This document shows positions 50,963 to 62,214 of a stretch of DNA of 64,000 nt, in pieces. Within the stretch, counting starts at the first letter, position 1. The number at the start of each line of letters is the position of its first letter. Source of the DNA: Heliobacterium chlorum (GTDB lineage: Bacteria > Bacillota > Desulfitobacteriia > Heliobacteriales > Heliobacteriaceae); contig NZ_JACVHF010000012.1 of NCBI RefSeq assembly GCF_014502795.1, positions 1-64,000 on the forward strand, given 5' to 3'. The position numbers were made by a program, and so were the translations under genes. Under the pieces are notes generated by a model. It did not search any database. It was not told where the DNA came from and saw only the letters and a list, made by a program, of their open reading frames with translations.

Positions 50963-51361
50963 ATGGTCATGACTGATCCGATCGCGGATTTTCTGACTCG
51001 CATCCGCAATGCCAACATGGTTTACCATGACAAAATAGAAGTTCCTTCGTCCAAGGTCAAACGCGCCGTCGCTGAGATCTTTAAAAACGAGGGCTTCATC
51101 AAAGATGTAGAATACATCGAAGATAATAAACAAGGCCTGCTGCGCCTTTACCTCAAATACGGCCCCAACCGTGAGAAAGTCATCACCGGCGTAAAGCGCA
51201 TCTCGAAACCGGGTCTGCGTGTCTACTGCCGGAAAGAAGAAATCCCGAAAGTCCTTGGCGGACTGGGAACTGCCGTCATCTCCACCTCTCATGGTATCAT
51301 GACGGATAAAGACGCCCGCAAAGCCGGACTCGGCGGAGAAGTTCTCTGCTACATCTGGTAA
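50963..51361 (+). CDS. rpsH: 30S ribosomal protein S8
   Basis: A 132 aa 16S central-domain protein ([40 protein letters not shown]). In E. coli S8 represses the spc operon. The first ATG lies about 10 nt after GGGGG, so it is preferred to the ATG two codons later. Confidence 0.98.
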   Translation: MVMTDPIADFLTRIRNANMVYHDKIEVPSSKVKRAVAEIFKNEGFIKDVEYIEDNKQGLLRLYLKYGPNREKVITGVKRISKPGLRVYCRKEEIPKVLGGLGTAVISTSHGIMTDKDARKAGLGGEVLCYIW

Positions 51362-51404
51362 TCAACCAAGGATTAACGAAGCACACACAGCAGGAGGTGT
51401 GACC

Positions 51405-51956
51405 ATGTCACGGATTGGCAGGAAGCCCGTGCCGATTCCGGCCGGTGTTACCGTCACGATCGACGGAAACGTCGTCGCTGTAAAAGGCCCCAAAGGCCAG
51501 CTCAGCCGGGAACTGCATAAAGATATGACCGTTACGGTGGAAGAGAGCACTATTAAGGTGACTCGTCCGAGCGACGAAAAGAATCACCGCGCCCTGCACG
51601 GCCTCTCTCGTACCCTCGTCGCCAATATGGTCGAAGGGGTAACCCAAGGTTTTAGCAAAAACCTCGACCTCGTCGGTGTCGGTTACCGGGCCGCCAAACA
51701 AGGCAAGAAACTGGTTCTCACCGTCGGTTACAGCCATCCCGTTGAAATCGATCCTGGTGAAGGACTGGAAGTTGAAGTTCCTGCCCCGACGAAAATCATC
51801 GTCAAGGGCATTGATAAAGAAAAGGTTGGCGCTCTCGCCGCCAACATTCGTTCCGTACGTGAGCCTGAGCCCTATAAAGGCAAAGGTATCAAGTACGATA
51901 CCGAAGTAATCCGTCGCAAAGTTGGTAAGACCGGCGGTAAAAAAGGCAAAAAATAG
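51405..51956 (+). CDS. rplF: 50S ribosomal protein L6
   Basis: A 183 aa protein ([32 protein letters not shown]). AGGAGG ends 7 nt before ATG 51405; a GTG two codons earlier overlaps it. Confidence 0.98.
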   Translation: MSRIGRKPVPIPAGVTVTIDGNVVAVKGPKGQLSRELHKDMTVTVEESTIKVTRPSDEKNHRALHGLSRTLVANMVEGVTQGFSKNLDLVGVGYRAAKQGKKLVLTVGYSHPVEIDPGEGLEVEVPAPTKIIVKGIDKEKVGALAANIRSVREPEPYKGKGIKYDTEVIRRKVGKTGGKKGKK

Positions 51957-51989
51957 CCCTAACCCCAGGTCGAAGGGAGTGAGCCCGAA

Positions 51990-52358
51990 GTGATCAAAAG
52001 AATTGACCGCGATGCCGCTCGTCAGAAAAAGCATATGCGGATCCGCAGACGGGTTGTAGGCAACCAAGAACGTCCTCGCCTGTCCGTGTTTCGCAGTCTG
52101 AATCATATCTACGCGCAAGTCATCAACGATACCACCGGTCAAACTCTGGTGGCCGCCTCCAGCCTTGATAACGAGTTCAAGGAGGCCAACCTCTCCGGCG
52201 GCAACATCGAAGGGGCCCAAAAGGTCGGCGAACTCGTCGCCAAAAAAGCCCTGGAGAAAGGCATTGACAAGGTGGTCTTTGACCGGGGTGGATACATCTA
52301 CCACGGCCGGGTTGCTGCCTTAGCCGAGGCTGCCCGGGAAGCGGGGCTGCAATTCTAA
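51990..52358 (+). CDS. rplR: 50S ribosomal protein L18
   Basis: A 122 aa 5S-binding protein ([40 protein letters not shown]). GTG start. Confidence 0.98.
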   Translation: MIKRIDRDAARQKKHMRIRRRVVGNQERPRLSVFRSLNHIYAQVINDTTGQTLVAASSLDNEFKEANLSGGNIEGAQKVGELVAKKALEKGIDKVVFDRGGYIYHGRVAALAEAAREAGLQF

Positions 52359-52382
52359 GCTTCGCATAAAGGAGGGAAAAGA

Positions 52383-52883
52383 ATGGCAAGAATAGACGCG
52401 ACTGGACTGGAACTTACCGAAAAAGTCGTCTATATCAACCGCGTCGCCAAAGTGGTCAAAGGCGGTCGCCGCTTCTCCTTTAGTGCCCTGGTGGTCGTCG
52501 GTGACGGCAAAGGCCACGTCGGGTTCGGATTGGGAAAAGCTGGTGAAGTGCCTGAAGCGATCCGCAAGGGCGTGGAAGACGCGAAGAAAAACCTGATTTT
52601 AGTTCCTATCGTAGGAACGACGATTCCTCATCCCATCAATGGCCGTTTTGGCGCCGGACAAGTATTGCTTAAGCCGGCTTCCAAAGGTACCGGTGTTATC
52701 GCCGGCGGCCCTGTCCGTGCCGTGCTGGAATTGGCCGGGATTCATGACATCCTGACCAAGTCCCTCGGTTCGAACAACGCAAACAATATGGTCCGTGCGA
52801 CCTTCGAAGGATTGCGCAGCCTGAAACGAGCTGAAGACGTCGCTAAACTGCGTGGTAAAACGGTCGAAGAGATTACTGGTTAA
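52383..52883 (+). CDS. rpsE: 30S ribosomal protein S5
   Basis: A 166 aa fidelity protein ([40 protein letters not shown]). The spectinomycin-associated loop looks unaltered. AAGGAGGG lies upstream. Confidence 0.98.
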   Translation: MARIDATGLELTEKVVYINRVAKVVKGGRRFSFSALVVVGDGKGHVGFGLGKAGEVPEAIRKGVEDAKKNLILVPIVGTTIPHPINGRFGAGQVLLKPASKGTGVIAGGPVRAVLELAGIHDILTKSLGSNNANNMVRATFEGLRSLKRAEDVAKLRGKTVEEITG

Positions 52884-52895
52884 GGAGGGGCATCC

Positions 52896-53084
52896 GTGGC
52901 GAACAAACTGAAAATCACCTGGGTGAAAAGTGCCATCGGTTACCCCAAAAACCAGAAACTCACCGTGGCCACCCTGGGACTGAAAAAGCTCAATCACACT
53001 GTCATCCATGACGATACCCCTGCCATCCGCGGCATGATTAAAACGGTTTCGCACCTGGTGACCGTGGAAGAACTGGAAGCCTAA
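52896..53084 (+). CDS. rpmD: 50S ribosomal protein L30
   Basis: A 62 aa protein ([40 protein letters not shown]). GTG start after AAGGAGG. Confidence 0.97.
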   Translation: MANKLKITWVKSAIGYPKNQKLTVATLGLKKLNHTVIHDDTPAIRGMIKTVSHLVTVEELEA

Positions 53085-53102
53085 GGCAAGGAGGTGTACC
53101 CT

Positions 53103-53546
53103 TTGCAACTCCATGAACTGAAACCTGCAGCGGGCTCTCGCCAAAAACCCTGGCGGAAAGGCCAAGGCATCGGTTCGGGCAATGGCAAAACGGCCGGTAA
53201 AGGCCATAAAGGTCAAAACGCCCGTTCCGGCGGCGGTGTCCGTCCTGGTTTTGAAGGCGGTCAACAACCGTTGCAACGCCGAATTCCTAAGCGCGGATTC
53301 TCCAACTATCCGTTCAAGAAAGAATACGCCGTTGTCAACATTCAGGACCTAGCGGTCTTTGATGCTGGAACCGTCGTCACACCGGAACTGCTGCTTGAAT
53401 GTAAAATCATCAAAAAAATCAAAGACGGCGTAAAGCTTTTGGCCAACGGAGAGATCGACAAAGCTCTGACGGTCAAACTCCACGGGGTGAGTGAGGCTGC
53501 CGCTGAAAAGATTAAAGCTGCGGGCGGCCAAGTTGAGGTGATGTAA
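53103..53546 (+). CDS. rplO: 50S ribosomal protein L15
   Basis: A 147 aa protein ([20 protein letters not shown]; the Gly-rich [20 protein letters not shown]). TTG at 53103, 8 nt after AAGGAGG, is preferred over GTG at 53094. Confidence 0.96.
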   Translation: MQLHELKPAAGSRQKPWRKGQGIGSGNGKTAGKGHKGQNARSGGGVRPGFEGGQQPLQRRIPKRGFSNYPFKKEYAVVNIQDLAVFDAGTVVTPELLLECKIIKKIKDGVKLLANGEIDKALTVKLHGVSEAAAEKIKAAGGQVEVM

Positions 53547-53549
53547 ATC

Positions 53550-54818
53550 ATGTCCACACTCGTGGGCACCCTCCAAAATGCCTGGAAGATCTCGGATTTG
53601 CGGACGAAAATCGCCTATACGCTGGTGATGTTCCTTATCTTCCGTATCGGCGCCCATATTCCGGTACCAGGCATTAACCGTGCAGCGATTGAGCAGTTGA
53701 TGAACACGGGATCGCTCTTCGGGTTCTTCGATGTAATCTCCGGTGGTTCTTTCCGGAAATTCTCCGTATTCGCGATGAGCATCACGCCCTACATCAACGC
53801 ATCGATTATCATGCAGCTTCTGACCGTCGTTATTCCCCGTTTGGAGCAACTGGCCAAAGAAGGGGAAGACGGTCGGAGAAAAATCACCGAATACACCCGT
53901 TACTTTACCATCGTCCTCGCCTTCATTCAGGCCATCGGCTTGTCCTACGGCCTGACAGGCGCCGTATCCAACCCGAACATCTGGAGTTACCTGCTTATCG
54001 CCACCACCTTGACGGCAGGCACGGCCTTCCTCATGTGGATCGGTGAGCGGATCACAGAAAACGGCATTGGCAACGGAATTTCTCTCATCATCTTCGCCGG
54101 GATCGTATCTCGTCTGCCTTCTGGGATTATGACATTAGTCGAATATGTTCGTGTCGGTACCACAAACATCTTGAACGCTGCGTTGTTTGTGCTCATCGCC
54201 GCCGCGACCATTGCCGGCATCATCTACATCAACGAAGGTCAGCGGCGGATCCCGGTCAACTATGCGAAGCGTCAAGTGGGACGTCGAGTCTACGGCGGGC
54301 AGAACACGCACATTCCGATGCGCGTGAACATGGCCGGGGTTATCCCAGTCATCTTTGCCTCCTCCATCTTGGCCTTCCCGACGACGATTGCCGCTTTCTT
54401 CCCTGGTTCACCGATCGGGCAATGGTTCCAAAGCTATTTTGCCTTCGGTTCCTTCTTGCATAGTGTCTTCTATGCAGTATTGATTCTCTTCTTCGCCTAC
54501 TTCTACACGGCGATCACCTTCAACCCTGTTGAAGTGGCCGATAACTTGAAGAAGTACGGCGGATTCATTCCGGGTATTCGACCTGGGAAACCGACAGCCG
54601 ATTATTTCGGTAAAGTCATGGGCCGCATCACCCTCGTTGGTGGTCTTTTCTTGGCAGTCATCTCACTGCTGCCGACATTTATCATCAAGTTCACGGGCAT
54701 ATCGAACATCTACTTCGGCGGTACAGCGCTGCTGATCGTTGTCGGTGTTGCTTTGGATACGATGAAACAAATGGAATCCAACATGTTGATGCGGAACTAC
54801 CAAGGATTTATGAAATAG
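53550..54818 (+). CDS. secY: Protein translocase subunit SecY
   Basis: A 422 aa channel protein with ten predicted membrane helices. GAHIPVPGINRAAIEQL forms the plug-side region and YAKRQVGRRVYGGQNTHIP a cytoplasmic loop that contacts the ribosome and SecA. It starts 3 nt after rplO and is followed by a structured 128 bp spacer. Confidence 0.98.
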   Translation: MSTLVGTLQNAWKISDLRTKIAYTLVMFLIFRIGAHIPVPGINRAAIEQLMNTGSLFGFFDVISGGSFRKFSVFAMSITPYINASIIMQLLTVVIPRLEQLAKEGEDGRRKITEYTRYFTIVLAFIQAIGLSYGLTGAVSNPNIWSYLLIATTLTAGTAFLMWIGERITENGIGNGISLIIFAGIVSRLPSGIMTLVEYVRVGTTNILNAALFVLIAAATIAGIIYINEGQRRIPVNYAKRQVGRRVYGGQNTHIPMRVNMAGVIPVIFASSILAFPTTIAAFFPGSPIGQWFQSYFAFGSFLHSVFYAVLILFFAYFYTAITFNPVEVADNLKKYGGFIPGIRPGKPTADYFGKVMGRITLVGGLFLAVISLLPTFIIKFTGISNIYFGGTALLIVVGVALDTMKQMESNMLMRNYQGFMK

Positions 54819-54830
54819 AAGATAAAATGT

Positions 54831-55597
<767 letters not shown>

Positions 55598-56353
55598 ATG
55601 ATCGTCTTGAAAACCGCCCGGGAACTCGCCTATATGCGGGACGCCGGGCGGATTGTGGCCGAAACTCTACAAGAGATGGAAAAAGCAGTGAAGCCGGGTG
55701 TTACGACGGCCGAGTTGGATGCGAAAGCCGAAGACTACATCCGTCAACAAGGGGCTAAGCCTTCCTTTAAAGGATATCAAGGCTTCCCGGCGACGATTTG
55801 CTCCTCCATCAACGAACAAGTTGTCCATGGCATACCAGGTTTACGTAAACTTGAAAATGGGGATATTATCAGTATTGACGTCGGTGCGTCTGTAAATGAT
55901 TACCACGGAGATGCAGCGATTACCGTTCCTGTCGGTGAAATCGATGCAGAACTGCAGCGACTGCTGGACGTAACGCGCCAGTCGTTGCACGTAGGAATCG
56001 AGCAAGCCCGCATCGGTAATCGACTCTTTGATATTTCCCACGCGATTCAAGAATACGTCGAAGATAATCGTTTCTCCGTTGTTCGCCAATTCGTGGGGCA
56101 CGGCATCGGTAAAAAGATGCATGAGGAACCTCAAGTGCCCAATTACGGACCGGCGGGCCGGGGACCGAGACTTCAGGCTGGCATGACCCTCGCCATCGAA
56201 CCGATGGTTAATGCCGGAACCTGGGAGGTCGAGACCAAGGAGGACCAGTGGACGGTGGTCACAAAAGACATGAAGCCGTCTGCCCATTTTGAGCATACCA
56301 TCGCCATTACCGATGATGGACCGGAAATTCTCACCCGCACCCGTGGAGCCTAA
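55598..56353 (+). CDS. map: Methionine aminopeptidase, type I
   Basis: A 251 aa enzyme that removes the initiator Met. The metal ligands are in [25 protein letters not shown] and the C-terminal glutamates (AIEPMV and the last FEHTIAIT region). Adjacent to adk with no gap. Confidence 0.97.
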   Translation: MIVLKTARELAYMRDAGRIVAETLQEMEKAVKPGVTTAELDAKAEDYIRQQGAKPSFKGYQGFPATICSSINEQVVHGIPGLRKLENGDIISIDVGASVNDYHGDAAITVPVGEIDAELQRLLDVTRQSLHVGIEQARIGNRLFDISHAIQEYVEDNRFSVVRQFVGHGIGKKMHEEPQVPNYGPAGRGPRLQAGMTLAIEPMVNAGTWEVETKEDQWTVVTKDMKPSAHFEHTIAITDDGPEILTRTRGA

Positions 56354-56356
56354 TCC

Positions 56357-56647
56357 ATGGCCGTAGGGCAAGTCACTCCGGGCCAACTGGTTCTCTCCCG
56401 GAACGGAAGGGATCAGAACCGGTATTTTCTGGTGTTGAAGATTCTCGACCCCGATTACCTTCTGATTGCAGATGGGCGCTATCGTAAAGTGGACACCCCG
56501 AAGAAGAAGAAGGTGAAACACCTCCAGTTGACCGAGTTGGTGGTCGCGGAAATCGGCGAAATGCTTCAACAGGGTAAAACTCCTACCAATACCCAAGTCG
56601 ACAGCGCTATTCGCCAACTGCTGGAGACGGTGGAGGTTGGTCTGTAA
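56357..56647 (+). CDS. Small KOW-domain RNA-binding protein
   Basis: A 96 aa protein with an N-terminal KOW-like segment ([20 protein letters not shown]) and a basic KKKKVKH patch, then a helical tail. Proteins of this type between map and infA are common in Clostridia and are sometimes mislabelled as ribosomal proteins. Tight spacing to map implies co-translation. A role in RNA or ribosome binding is inference. Confidence 0.85.
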   Translation: MAVGQVTPGQLVLSRNGRDQNRYFLVLKILDPDYLLIADGRYRKVDTPKKKKVKHLQLTELVVAEIGEMLQQGKTPTNTQVDSAIRQLLETVEVGL

Positions 56648-56670
56648 AATCAAGGAGGCTGGAAATCCTT

Positions 56671-56889
56671 ATGTCCAAGACGGACGTTATCGAAGTTGAG
56701 GGCCGAGTCGTCGAGCCTCTGCCAAATGCCATGTTCACTGTCGAGCTGGAAAACGGGCACCAAGTTCTTGCCCATGTATCAGGCAAGATCCGGATGAACT
56801 TTATTCGAATCCTCCCCGGCGACCGGGTGACGGTGGAACTCTCACCGTACGACCTATCACGGGGACGAATCACATACCGCTTTAAGTAA
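56671..56889 (+). CDS. infA: Translation initiation factor IF-1
   Basis: A 72 aa OB-fold protein ([40 protein letters not shown]). AAGGAGG precedes the ATG. Confidence 0.98.
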   Translation: MSKTDVIEVEGRVVEPLPNAMFTVELENGHQVLAHVSGKIRMNFIRILPGDRVTVELSPYDLSRGRITYRFK

Positions 56890-56915
56890 CAGCCCCCCCA
56901 GAGGAGGGAATTGAC

Positions 56916-57029
56916 ATGAAAGTACGGCCTTCCGTGAAAACGATCTGCGACAAATGCAAGATCATTAAACGCAAAGGCAAAGTCATGGTCATTTGCGAAA
57001 ACCCGAAACACAAACAAAAACAAGGTTAA
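56916..57029 (+). CDS. rpmJ: 50S ribosomal protein L36
   Basis: A 37 aa protein ([20 protein letters not shown] then [15 protein letters not shown]), the zinc-binding form with Cys-x2-Cys, a third Cys and a His. GAGGAGGG lies upstream. Confidence 0.97.
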   Translation: MKVRPSVKTICDKCKIIKRKGKVMVICENPKHKQKQG

Positions 57030-57053
57030 CAACCGGGAGGTGCATTCACCCAT

Positions 57054-57425
57054 ATGGCACGTATCGCCGGCATCGACCTTCCCCGGGATAAGCGGATTGA
57101 AATCGCGCTGACCTATATTTTTGGGATTGGTCGCCCAACTGCCCAACAGATCCTAGCCTCCGCCGGTGTCAACCCTGACACCCGGACCCGGGACTTGACG
57201 GATGACGAAGTAGCCCGTCTGCGGGAATACATCGATAAAAACATCACCGTCGAAGGGGATCTGCGCCGCGAAACTTCCTTGAACATCAAACGGCTCATGG
57301 AAATCGGCTGCTACCGCGGTCTGCGCCACCGTCGTGGCTTGCCTGTCCGTGGTCAGCGCACCAAAACCAACGCTCGTACCCGTAAAGGTCCTGCTCGGAC
57401 CGTTGCTGGTAAGAAGAAGAAGTAA
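57054..57425 (+). CDS. rpsM: 30S ribosomal protein S13
   Basis: A 123 aa head protein ([40 protein letters not shown]). CGGGAGG upstream. First gene of the alpha-operon portion. Confidence 0.98.
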   Translation: MARIAGIDLPRDKRIEIALTYIFGIGRPTAQQILASAGVNPDTRTRDLTDDEVARLREYIDKNITVEGDLRRETSLNIKRLMEIGCYRGLRHRRGLPVRGQRTKTNARTRKGPARTVAGKKKK

Positions 57426-57442
57426 GGGGGCGAAGCTAGGTA

Positions 57443-57835
57443 ATGGCTGCACGTCGCGTAACCCGTACCAAACGGAAAGAACGCAAACATGTGGACCGGG
57501 GCATCGCCCATATCAAGTCCACCTTCAACAATACCATCGTCACGATCACCGACACCACAGGCAACACCCTGTCCTGGGCATCTGCGGGTGTTCTCGGATT
57601 CAAAGGTTCGAGAAAGTCCACCCCTTTTGCGGCACAAATGGCTGCCGAATCGGCCGCCAAAGAAGCTATGGAACATGGCCTGCGGGAAGTCGAATGCTTA
57701 GTGAAAGGCCCTGGCTCCGGACGGGAAGCGGCTATCCGCTCTCTGCAAGCTGCCGGCCTGGAAGTCAGCATGATCAAAGACGTCACTCCCATTCCGCATA
57801 ACGGTTGCCGGCCGCCGAAACGCCGCCGCGTATAA
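57443..57835 (+). CDS. rpsK: 30S ribosomal protein S11
   Basis: A 130 aa platform protein ([38 protein letters not shown]). It follows rpsM by 17 nt. Confidence 0.98.
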   Translation: MAARRVTRTKRKERKHVDRGIAHIKSTFNNTIVTITDTTGNTLSWASAGVLGFKGSRKSTPFAAQMAAESAAKEAMEHGLREVECLVKGPGSGREAAIRSLQAAGLEVSMIKDVTPIPHNGCRPPKRRRV

Positions 57836-57862
57836 TACTCACTTAGGAGGTGCATTCGCAGA

Positions 57863-58489
57863 ATGGCTCGATACACCGGCCCTGTATGCCGCCTGTGCCG
57901 TCGGGAAGGGGCTAAATTATACCTCAAAGGTGATCGCTGTTACACCGGAAAGTGCGCCGTCGACCGCCGGACCTACGCGCCCGGACAGCACGGTCAAGGA
58001 CGGAAAAAGATCTCCGAATACGGTCTGCAGCTGCGTGAAAAACAAAAAGCTCGCCGCATCTACGGTATTTTGGAAGGTCAATTCCGCACGTACTTCTCCA
58101 AAGCCGATCGCCAGCAAGGCATTACCGGTCACAACTTACTTCGCTTGCTCGAGCGTCGTCTCGACAACGTCGTATTCCGACTCGGCTTTGCCCGCTCCCG
58201 GAACGAAGCTCGTCAATTCGTTCTGCACAACCACTTTACCCTGAACGGACACAAAGTAAACATCGCTTCCATCCAACTGCGGGTCGGCGATGTGATCCAA
58301 CTGAAAGAAAAGAGCAAAGATACCCCGCTCTTTAAAGAAATTGTTGCGAGCCTCGGGCAGAAAACTCCTCCGGCTTGGCTTGAACTCGATGTCAACAACC
58401 TCTCCGGTCGGGTTGTCGCTCTACCCAATCGGGAAGACATTGACACCACGGTCCAAGAACACCTCATCGTCGAATTGTACTCCCGGTAG
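57863..58489 (+). CDS. rpsD: 30S ribosomal protein S4
   Basis: A 208 aa 16S-nucleating protein with zinc-type N-terminus ([18 protein letters not shown]; a further Cys pair around CYTGKC) and the S4 RNA-binding domain ([20 protein letters not shown]). S4 regulates the alpha operon in several bacteria. Confidence 0.98.
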   Translation: MARYTGPVCRLCRREGAKLYLKGDRCYTGKCAVDRRTYAPGQHGQGRKKISEYGLQLREKQKARRIYGILEGQFRTYFSKADRQQGITGHNLLRLLERRLDNVVFRLGFARSRNEARQFVLHNHFTLNGHKVNIASIQLRVGDVIQLKEKSKDTPLFKEIVASLGQKTPPAWLELDVNNLSGRVVALPNREDIDTTVQEHLIVELYSR

Positions 58490-58535
58490 TAATTAGGGTT
58501 TCTCCGATTCTCGCCAAGGGAGGGTTCAGCAGTTC

Positions 58536-59483
58536 ATGCTGGAAATCGAAAAACCGAAGATTGAATGTGTCGACCGGAGTGAAGATGCCACATACGGAAA
58601 GTTTGTGGTCGAACCTCTGGAGCGCGGTTACGGGGTGACCCTGGGCAACTCCCTACGTCGCATCCTTCTGTCCTCCCTGCCCGGGGCGGCCGTTACTTCG
58701 GTGAAGATCGAAGGTGTTCTTCACGAGTTCTCCACCATCCCTGGAGTGGTAGAGGACACAACGGATATCATCCTGAACCTGAAGCTCTTGTCCATCAAGA
58801 TGTATACCGACGAACCTCGGATCATCCGTGTGGAAGCCGAAGGAGAAGGGGTCGTCACAGGGAAAGATATCATCTGTGATGCCGATGTGGAAATCCTCAA
58901 CCCGGATCAGCCCATTGCCACCTTAGATAAAGGCGGTCGCCTGTTTATGGAGATGACTGTGGAGAAAGACCGCGGCTACATGACAGCGACCAAACATAAG
59001 AAGTCGGAACATGTCATCGGGGTCATCCCCGTAGACGCCAACTTCTCACCGGTCCGTAAGGTAAACTACCGGGTCGAAGACACCCGTGTTGGGCAAATTA
59101 CCAACTACGATCGGCTGATTCTTGAGGTATGGTCCAATGGGAGTTTGACCCCTGAGGAAGCCATCAGTTTATCGGCAAAGATCATGAATGACCACCTGAA
59201 ACTGTTTGTCGGTTTGACCGAAAGCACGGAGAACGTGGAAATCATGGTCGAAAAAGAAGAACGACCGCAAGATAAAGTCTTAGATATGACGATTGAAGAA
59301 CTGGATCTTTCGGTACGTTCTTACAACTGCCTGAAACGGGCGGGGATCAACTCGGTTCGGGATCTAACTTTGAAGACCGAAGAAGACATGATCAAGGTTC
59401 GCAATCTGGGTCGTAAGTCCCTTGAAGAAGTGGATGCCAAACTCAGTGCTCTTGGCTTGTCACTCCGTAAGTCTGAAGACTGA
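58536..59483 (+). CDS. rpoA: DNA-directed RNA polymerase subunit alpha
   Basis: A 315 aa protein. The N-terminal assembly domain ([20 protein letters not shown]) and the C-terminal domain that binds UP elements and activators ([20 protein letters not shown]) are joined by a linker near 230-245. Encoded between rpsD and rplQ as expected. Confidence 0.98.
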   Translation: MLEIEKPKIECVDRSEDATYGKFVVEPLERGYGVTLGNSLRRILLSSLPGAAVTSVKIEGVLHEFSTIPGVVEDTTDIILNLKLLSIKMYTDEPRIIRVEAEGEGVVTGKDIICDADVEILNPDQPIATLDKGGRLFMEMTVEKDRGYMTATKHKKSEHVIGVIPVDANFSPVRKVNYRVEDTRVGQITNYDRLILEVWSNGSLTPEEAISLSAKIMNDHLKLFVGLTESTENVEIMVEKEERPQDKVLDMTIEELDLSVRSYNCLKRAGINSVRDLTLKTEEDMIKVRNLGRKSLEEVDAKLSALGLSLRKSED

Positions 59484-59512
59484 TACTACCCTACCGCAAA
59501 GGAGGGAAACAC

Positions 59513-59851
59513 GTGCCTTACCGTAAATTCAGCCGTCCCACCGGTCACCGCCGGGCGCTGCTCCGTAATATTACGACATCCTTGCTCAAGCATGGAAAAA
59601 TTACGACGACCGAGCCTAAGGCAAAGGAACTTCGCCGGATCGCGGACAAAATGATCACCCTTGGCAAACAAGGTGACCTGCATGCCCGCCGTCAAGCGCT
59701 GGCCTACCTGCAGGAAGAGGGAGTCGTCACTCAACTGTTCAGTGAGATTGCCCCTAAATATGCCAACCGGCAAGGCGGATACACCCGGGTCATGAAAGCC
59801 GGTTTCCGTCGTGGCGATGCCGCCCCTATGTGCATCGTCGAACTGGTTTAA
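59513..59851 (+). CDS. rplQ: 50S ribosomal protein L17
   Basis: A 112 aa protein ([40 protein letters not shown]). GTG start after AAGGAGGG. Last gene of the superoperon, with a terminator following. Confidence 0.98.
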   Translation: MPYRKFSRPTGHRRALLRNITTSLLKHGKITTTEPKAKELRRIADKMITLGKQGDLHARRQALAYLQEEGVVTQLFSEIAPKYANRQGGYTRVMKAGFRRGDAAPMCIVELV

Positions 59852-59857
59852 GGCGTG

Positions 59858-59878
59858 ACCGGGGCATTCCCGGTTTTT
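59858..59878 (+). terminator. Rho-independent terminator after rplQ
   Basis: ACCGGG/CCCGGT with a five-base loop, followed by TTTT, six bases after the rplQ stop. It ends the S10-spc-alpha superoperon. Confidence 0.85.
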
Positions 59879-60040
59879 AAAGCCTAGATTTTTGAGGCCC
59901 TTTTGGGGTCAGGAATAAGCCATATAGGTTGTACAGTTTTCCCTTTGTGGTTGCTGTCGATGCTGTGGCATGAAAGCAGGTCAGGGCCAATGATCCGATG
60001 GATCAAGGGTTCCTGGCTTTCCTTTTATGCGCGCCAAAAG

Positions 60041-60157
60041 GCTCACTGCGCCAATGCACCCCTAGGCCGTTGCAGGGAATCGCTCTGCAATTAGTGTACT
60101 AGAGCGCATTAAGGCGGAGTAAGTGCTTGGGGGCCGGGGTGCATCGGATCCGTTCGC
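60041..60157 (+). repeat. Imperfect palindromic repeat, copy A
   Basis: Begins GCTCACTGCGCCAATGCACC and ends near GGGGTGCATCGG. TGCACCCC close to the start is the reverse complement of GGGGTGCA close to the end, so the unit can fold on itself. The first 25 bases are identical to copy B, 245 bp downstream, and the rest is diverged. It lies in the roughly 600 bp gene-free gap between rplQ and ecfA1. Short open frames here look non-coding. Confidence 0.75.
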
Positions 60158-60285
60158 TAAGGGCTCCACGGCTGTTCGCTTGGTTGCTTCGCGGGCGCGC
60201 CAAACCTCTGGGCTTTTCTGCATGTGAACCGTGGCGCGCTAATCCGCTCCGCAACCTGCGCTCACGACGCCGTTCCGCCCAAAAC

Positions 60286-60402
60286 GCTCACTGCGCCAAT
60301 GCACCCCTAGCCTGTTGCAAGCTTGCCCTGTTGTTAGTTTACTTAAGCGAATTATAGCGGAATAAGTGCCTTCGAGCCGGGGTGCGCTGGCTCCGTTTAT
60401 TA
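60286..60402 (+). repeat. Imperfect palindromic repeat, copy B
   Basis: Second copy: GCTCACTGCGCCAATGCACC start, internal TAAGTGC, then GCCGGGGTGC shared with copy A. GCACCCC and GGGGTGC are its inverted ends. The 128 bp between the copies also shares GCGCGCCAAA with the bases before copy A and has CCACGG/CCGTGG inverted arms, so the whole block may come from one duplicated element. A miniature inverted-repeat element or a structured RNA are both possible. Confidence 0.72.
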
Positions 60403-60454
60403 AACGCTTCTAATTACGGCTATCCGTATTGGTCCGGTTTTAGAGAAACGGGGG

Positions 60455-61300
60455 ATGGCTCTGATTACCGTCGAAAATGTCAGCTATAGCTATCCAGACC
60501 CTTCGGGGCAGCCGATTCCCGCCTTAAAGAATGTTTCCCTAACGATTCGCCCTGGTGAATGGGTGGCGATCTTAGGGGCTAATGGCTCAGGGAAGTCCAC
60601 CTTGGCGAAGCACTTAAACGCTTTATTGGTGCCCAAGGAAGGGCGCGTATCTGTGAACGAACTTGATACGTCGGACAAAGAGAGCTGGTTTGACATCCGC
60701 CGTACAGTAGGCATGGTCTTTCAGAATCCTGATAACCAGATCGTCGCCACAACGGTGGAGGAAGATATCGCTTTTGGGCCGGAGAACTTGGGGTTGCCTC
60801 CAAGGGAGATCGTGGAACGAGTCGAAAAAGCCCTGCGGGATGTGGGTCTCGAAGGGATGCGTACTCGTCCCCCTCATGATCTCTCGGGTGGACAGAAGCA
60901 ACGGGTGGCGATCGCTGGCGTATTGGCATTAGGTCCCGAATATCTTGTCTTGGATGAGGCCACATCGATGCTCGATCCTGTCAGTCGCAGGGAGGTGCTC
61001 GAGACGGTACGACACCTGCATGAAAATCAGGGCATGACGGTCGTGACCATCACCCATGATATGGATGAAGCGGCCTTGGCTCACCGGATCATCGTCATGG
61101 ATCAAGGAAGTGTACTCTTGGAGGGCTCGCCGGTAGAGGTATTTTCACAAAGCCATCTGCTCATACAGGCAGGGTTAGAAGTGCCGCCGGCCTTGGATAT
61201 CGCTAGACGACTTTGGGATAAGGGCCTCTCCATCGACCCAGATGTACTGACTTTGGATAAGCTGGTGAATGTCCTATGCCGATTGAAATCGCTAAACTGA
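60455..61300 (+). CDS. ecfA1: ECF transporter ATPase EcfA1
   Basis: A 281 aa ABC ATPase. Walker A GANGSGKST, signature LSGGQKQRVA, Walker B YLVLDEATS, H-loop THDMDEA. It powers vitamin uptake together with EcfA2 and EcfT. The 25 bp overlap with ecfA2 indicates translational coupling. ACGGGGG lies just before the ATG. This module commonly follows rplQ in Firmicutes. Confidence 0.96.
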   Translation: MALITVENVSYSYPDPSGQPIPALKNVSLTIRPGEWVAILGANGSGKSTLAKHLNALLVPKEGRVSVNELDTSDKESWFDIRRTVGMVFQNPDNQIVATTVEEDIAFGPENLGLPPREIVERVEKALRDVGLEGMRTRPPHDLSGGQKQRVAIAGVLALGPEYLVLDEATSMLDPVSRREVLETVRHLHENQGMTVVTITHDMDEAALAHRIIVMDQGSVLLEGSPVEVFSQSHLLIQAGLEVPPALDIARRLWDKGLSIDPDVLTLDKLVNVLCRLKSLN

Positions 61301-62214
61301 ATTACGTATATAAACGGGACACTCCTTTGGCGAGCCAGGCCCTCTTCAACATGGATCTGCAGATCGCTGATGGAGAATTGGTTGGCATCATCGGACGGAC
61401 CGGGTCTGGAAAGTCCACATTGATTCAGCATCTCAACGGGCTGTTGGCCCCCACTTCTGGGACGGTGATCGTTGATGAGATCGTTGTGCAAGGTACATCG
61501 GCAGGTAAAGCAAACCGGGATGTACGTTCCAAGTTTCAAATACTGAGAGAGCGCGTTGGCATTGTCTTTCAATACCCGGAACATCAATTGTTTGAAGAAA
61601 CGGTGTATGACGATATCGCTTACGGACCGCGCAATCTGGGCTTGACAGCTACCGAGACGAAGGAACGGGTTTTACAGGCCATGGATATGGTTGGAATCGA
61701 CGCAGAGAAGATCGCTCAGCGATCGCCCCTGCATTTAAGCGGCGGACAGAAGCGTCGCGTGGCCTTAGCCGGGGTGTTAGCCATGCGCCCTCGAAAACTC
61801 ATCCTCGATGAACCGACAGCCGGGCTGGATCCGCGAGGACGGGAACAACTGCTGAAGTTGCTTCAGAGACTGCACCGGGAGTGGAATCTGACGATAGTCA
61901 TGGTGAGCCATCACATGGACGAAGTGGCCCGGATGGCAAGTCGTCTAGTCCTGCTCGATCGGGGCAAGGTGGCTTTACAGGGAAGACCGGAAGAAGTTTT
62001 TGTCCAGACGGAAAAAATAGCCCAATTAGGCATGGACATTCCTTTTTGCGTAAAACTGATGCACCGCCTTAAGGAATTAGGATGGCCAGTGAATTCAGGC
62101 ATCTTTGAAAACGAGGCCGTTGTCGAGGAAATCCTTCGGGTAGTGCAAGCGAGTAAAGACAACGAGTGGGTTAGGCATAGCCGGAACGGGCCGGAGGGAC
62201 GGGCATCATGTTGA
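61276..62214 (+). CDS. ecfA2: ECF transporter ATPase EcfA2
   Basis: A 312 aa ABC ATPase. GRTGSGKST, LSGGQKRRVALAGV, LILDEPTAGLDP and VSHHMDEVARM are present. The C-terminus runs about 20 residues beyond the usual end and overlaps the ecfT start by 7 bp. Confidence 0.96.
   Translation: MPIEIAKLNYVYKRDTPLASQALFNMDLQIADGELVGIIGRTGSGKSTLIQHLNGLLAPTSGTVIVDEIVVQGTSAGKANRDVRSKFQILRERVGIVFQYPEHQLFEETVYDDIAYGPRNLGLTATETKERVLQAMDMVGIDAEKIAQRSPLHLSGGQKRRVALAGVLAMRPRKLILDEPTAGLDPRGREQLLKLLQRLHREWNLTIVMVSHHMDEVARMASRLVLLDRGKVALQGRPEEVFVQTEKIAQLGMDIPFCVKLMHRLKELGWPVNSGIFENEAVVEEILRVVQASKDNEWVRHSRNGPEGRASC

Noticed and set aside
59903-60357. Small open frames of 63 and 76 codons in the gap after rplQ
   Set aside because: They lie in repeat DNA, lack convincing ribosome-binding sites and have no recognisable protein features.
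60041-60402. A CRISPR array at the 60 kb repeats
   Set aside because: Only two diverged units of about 120 bp; no short regular repeats with unique spacers and no cas genes nearby.
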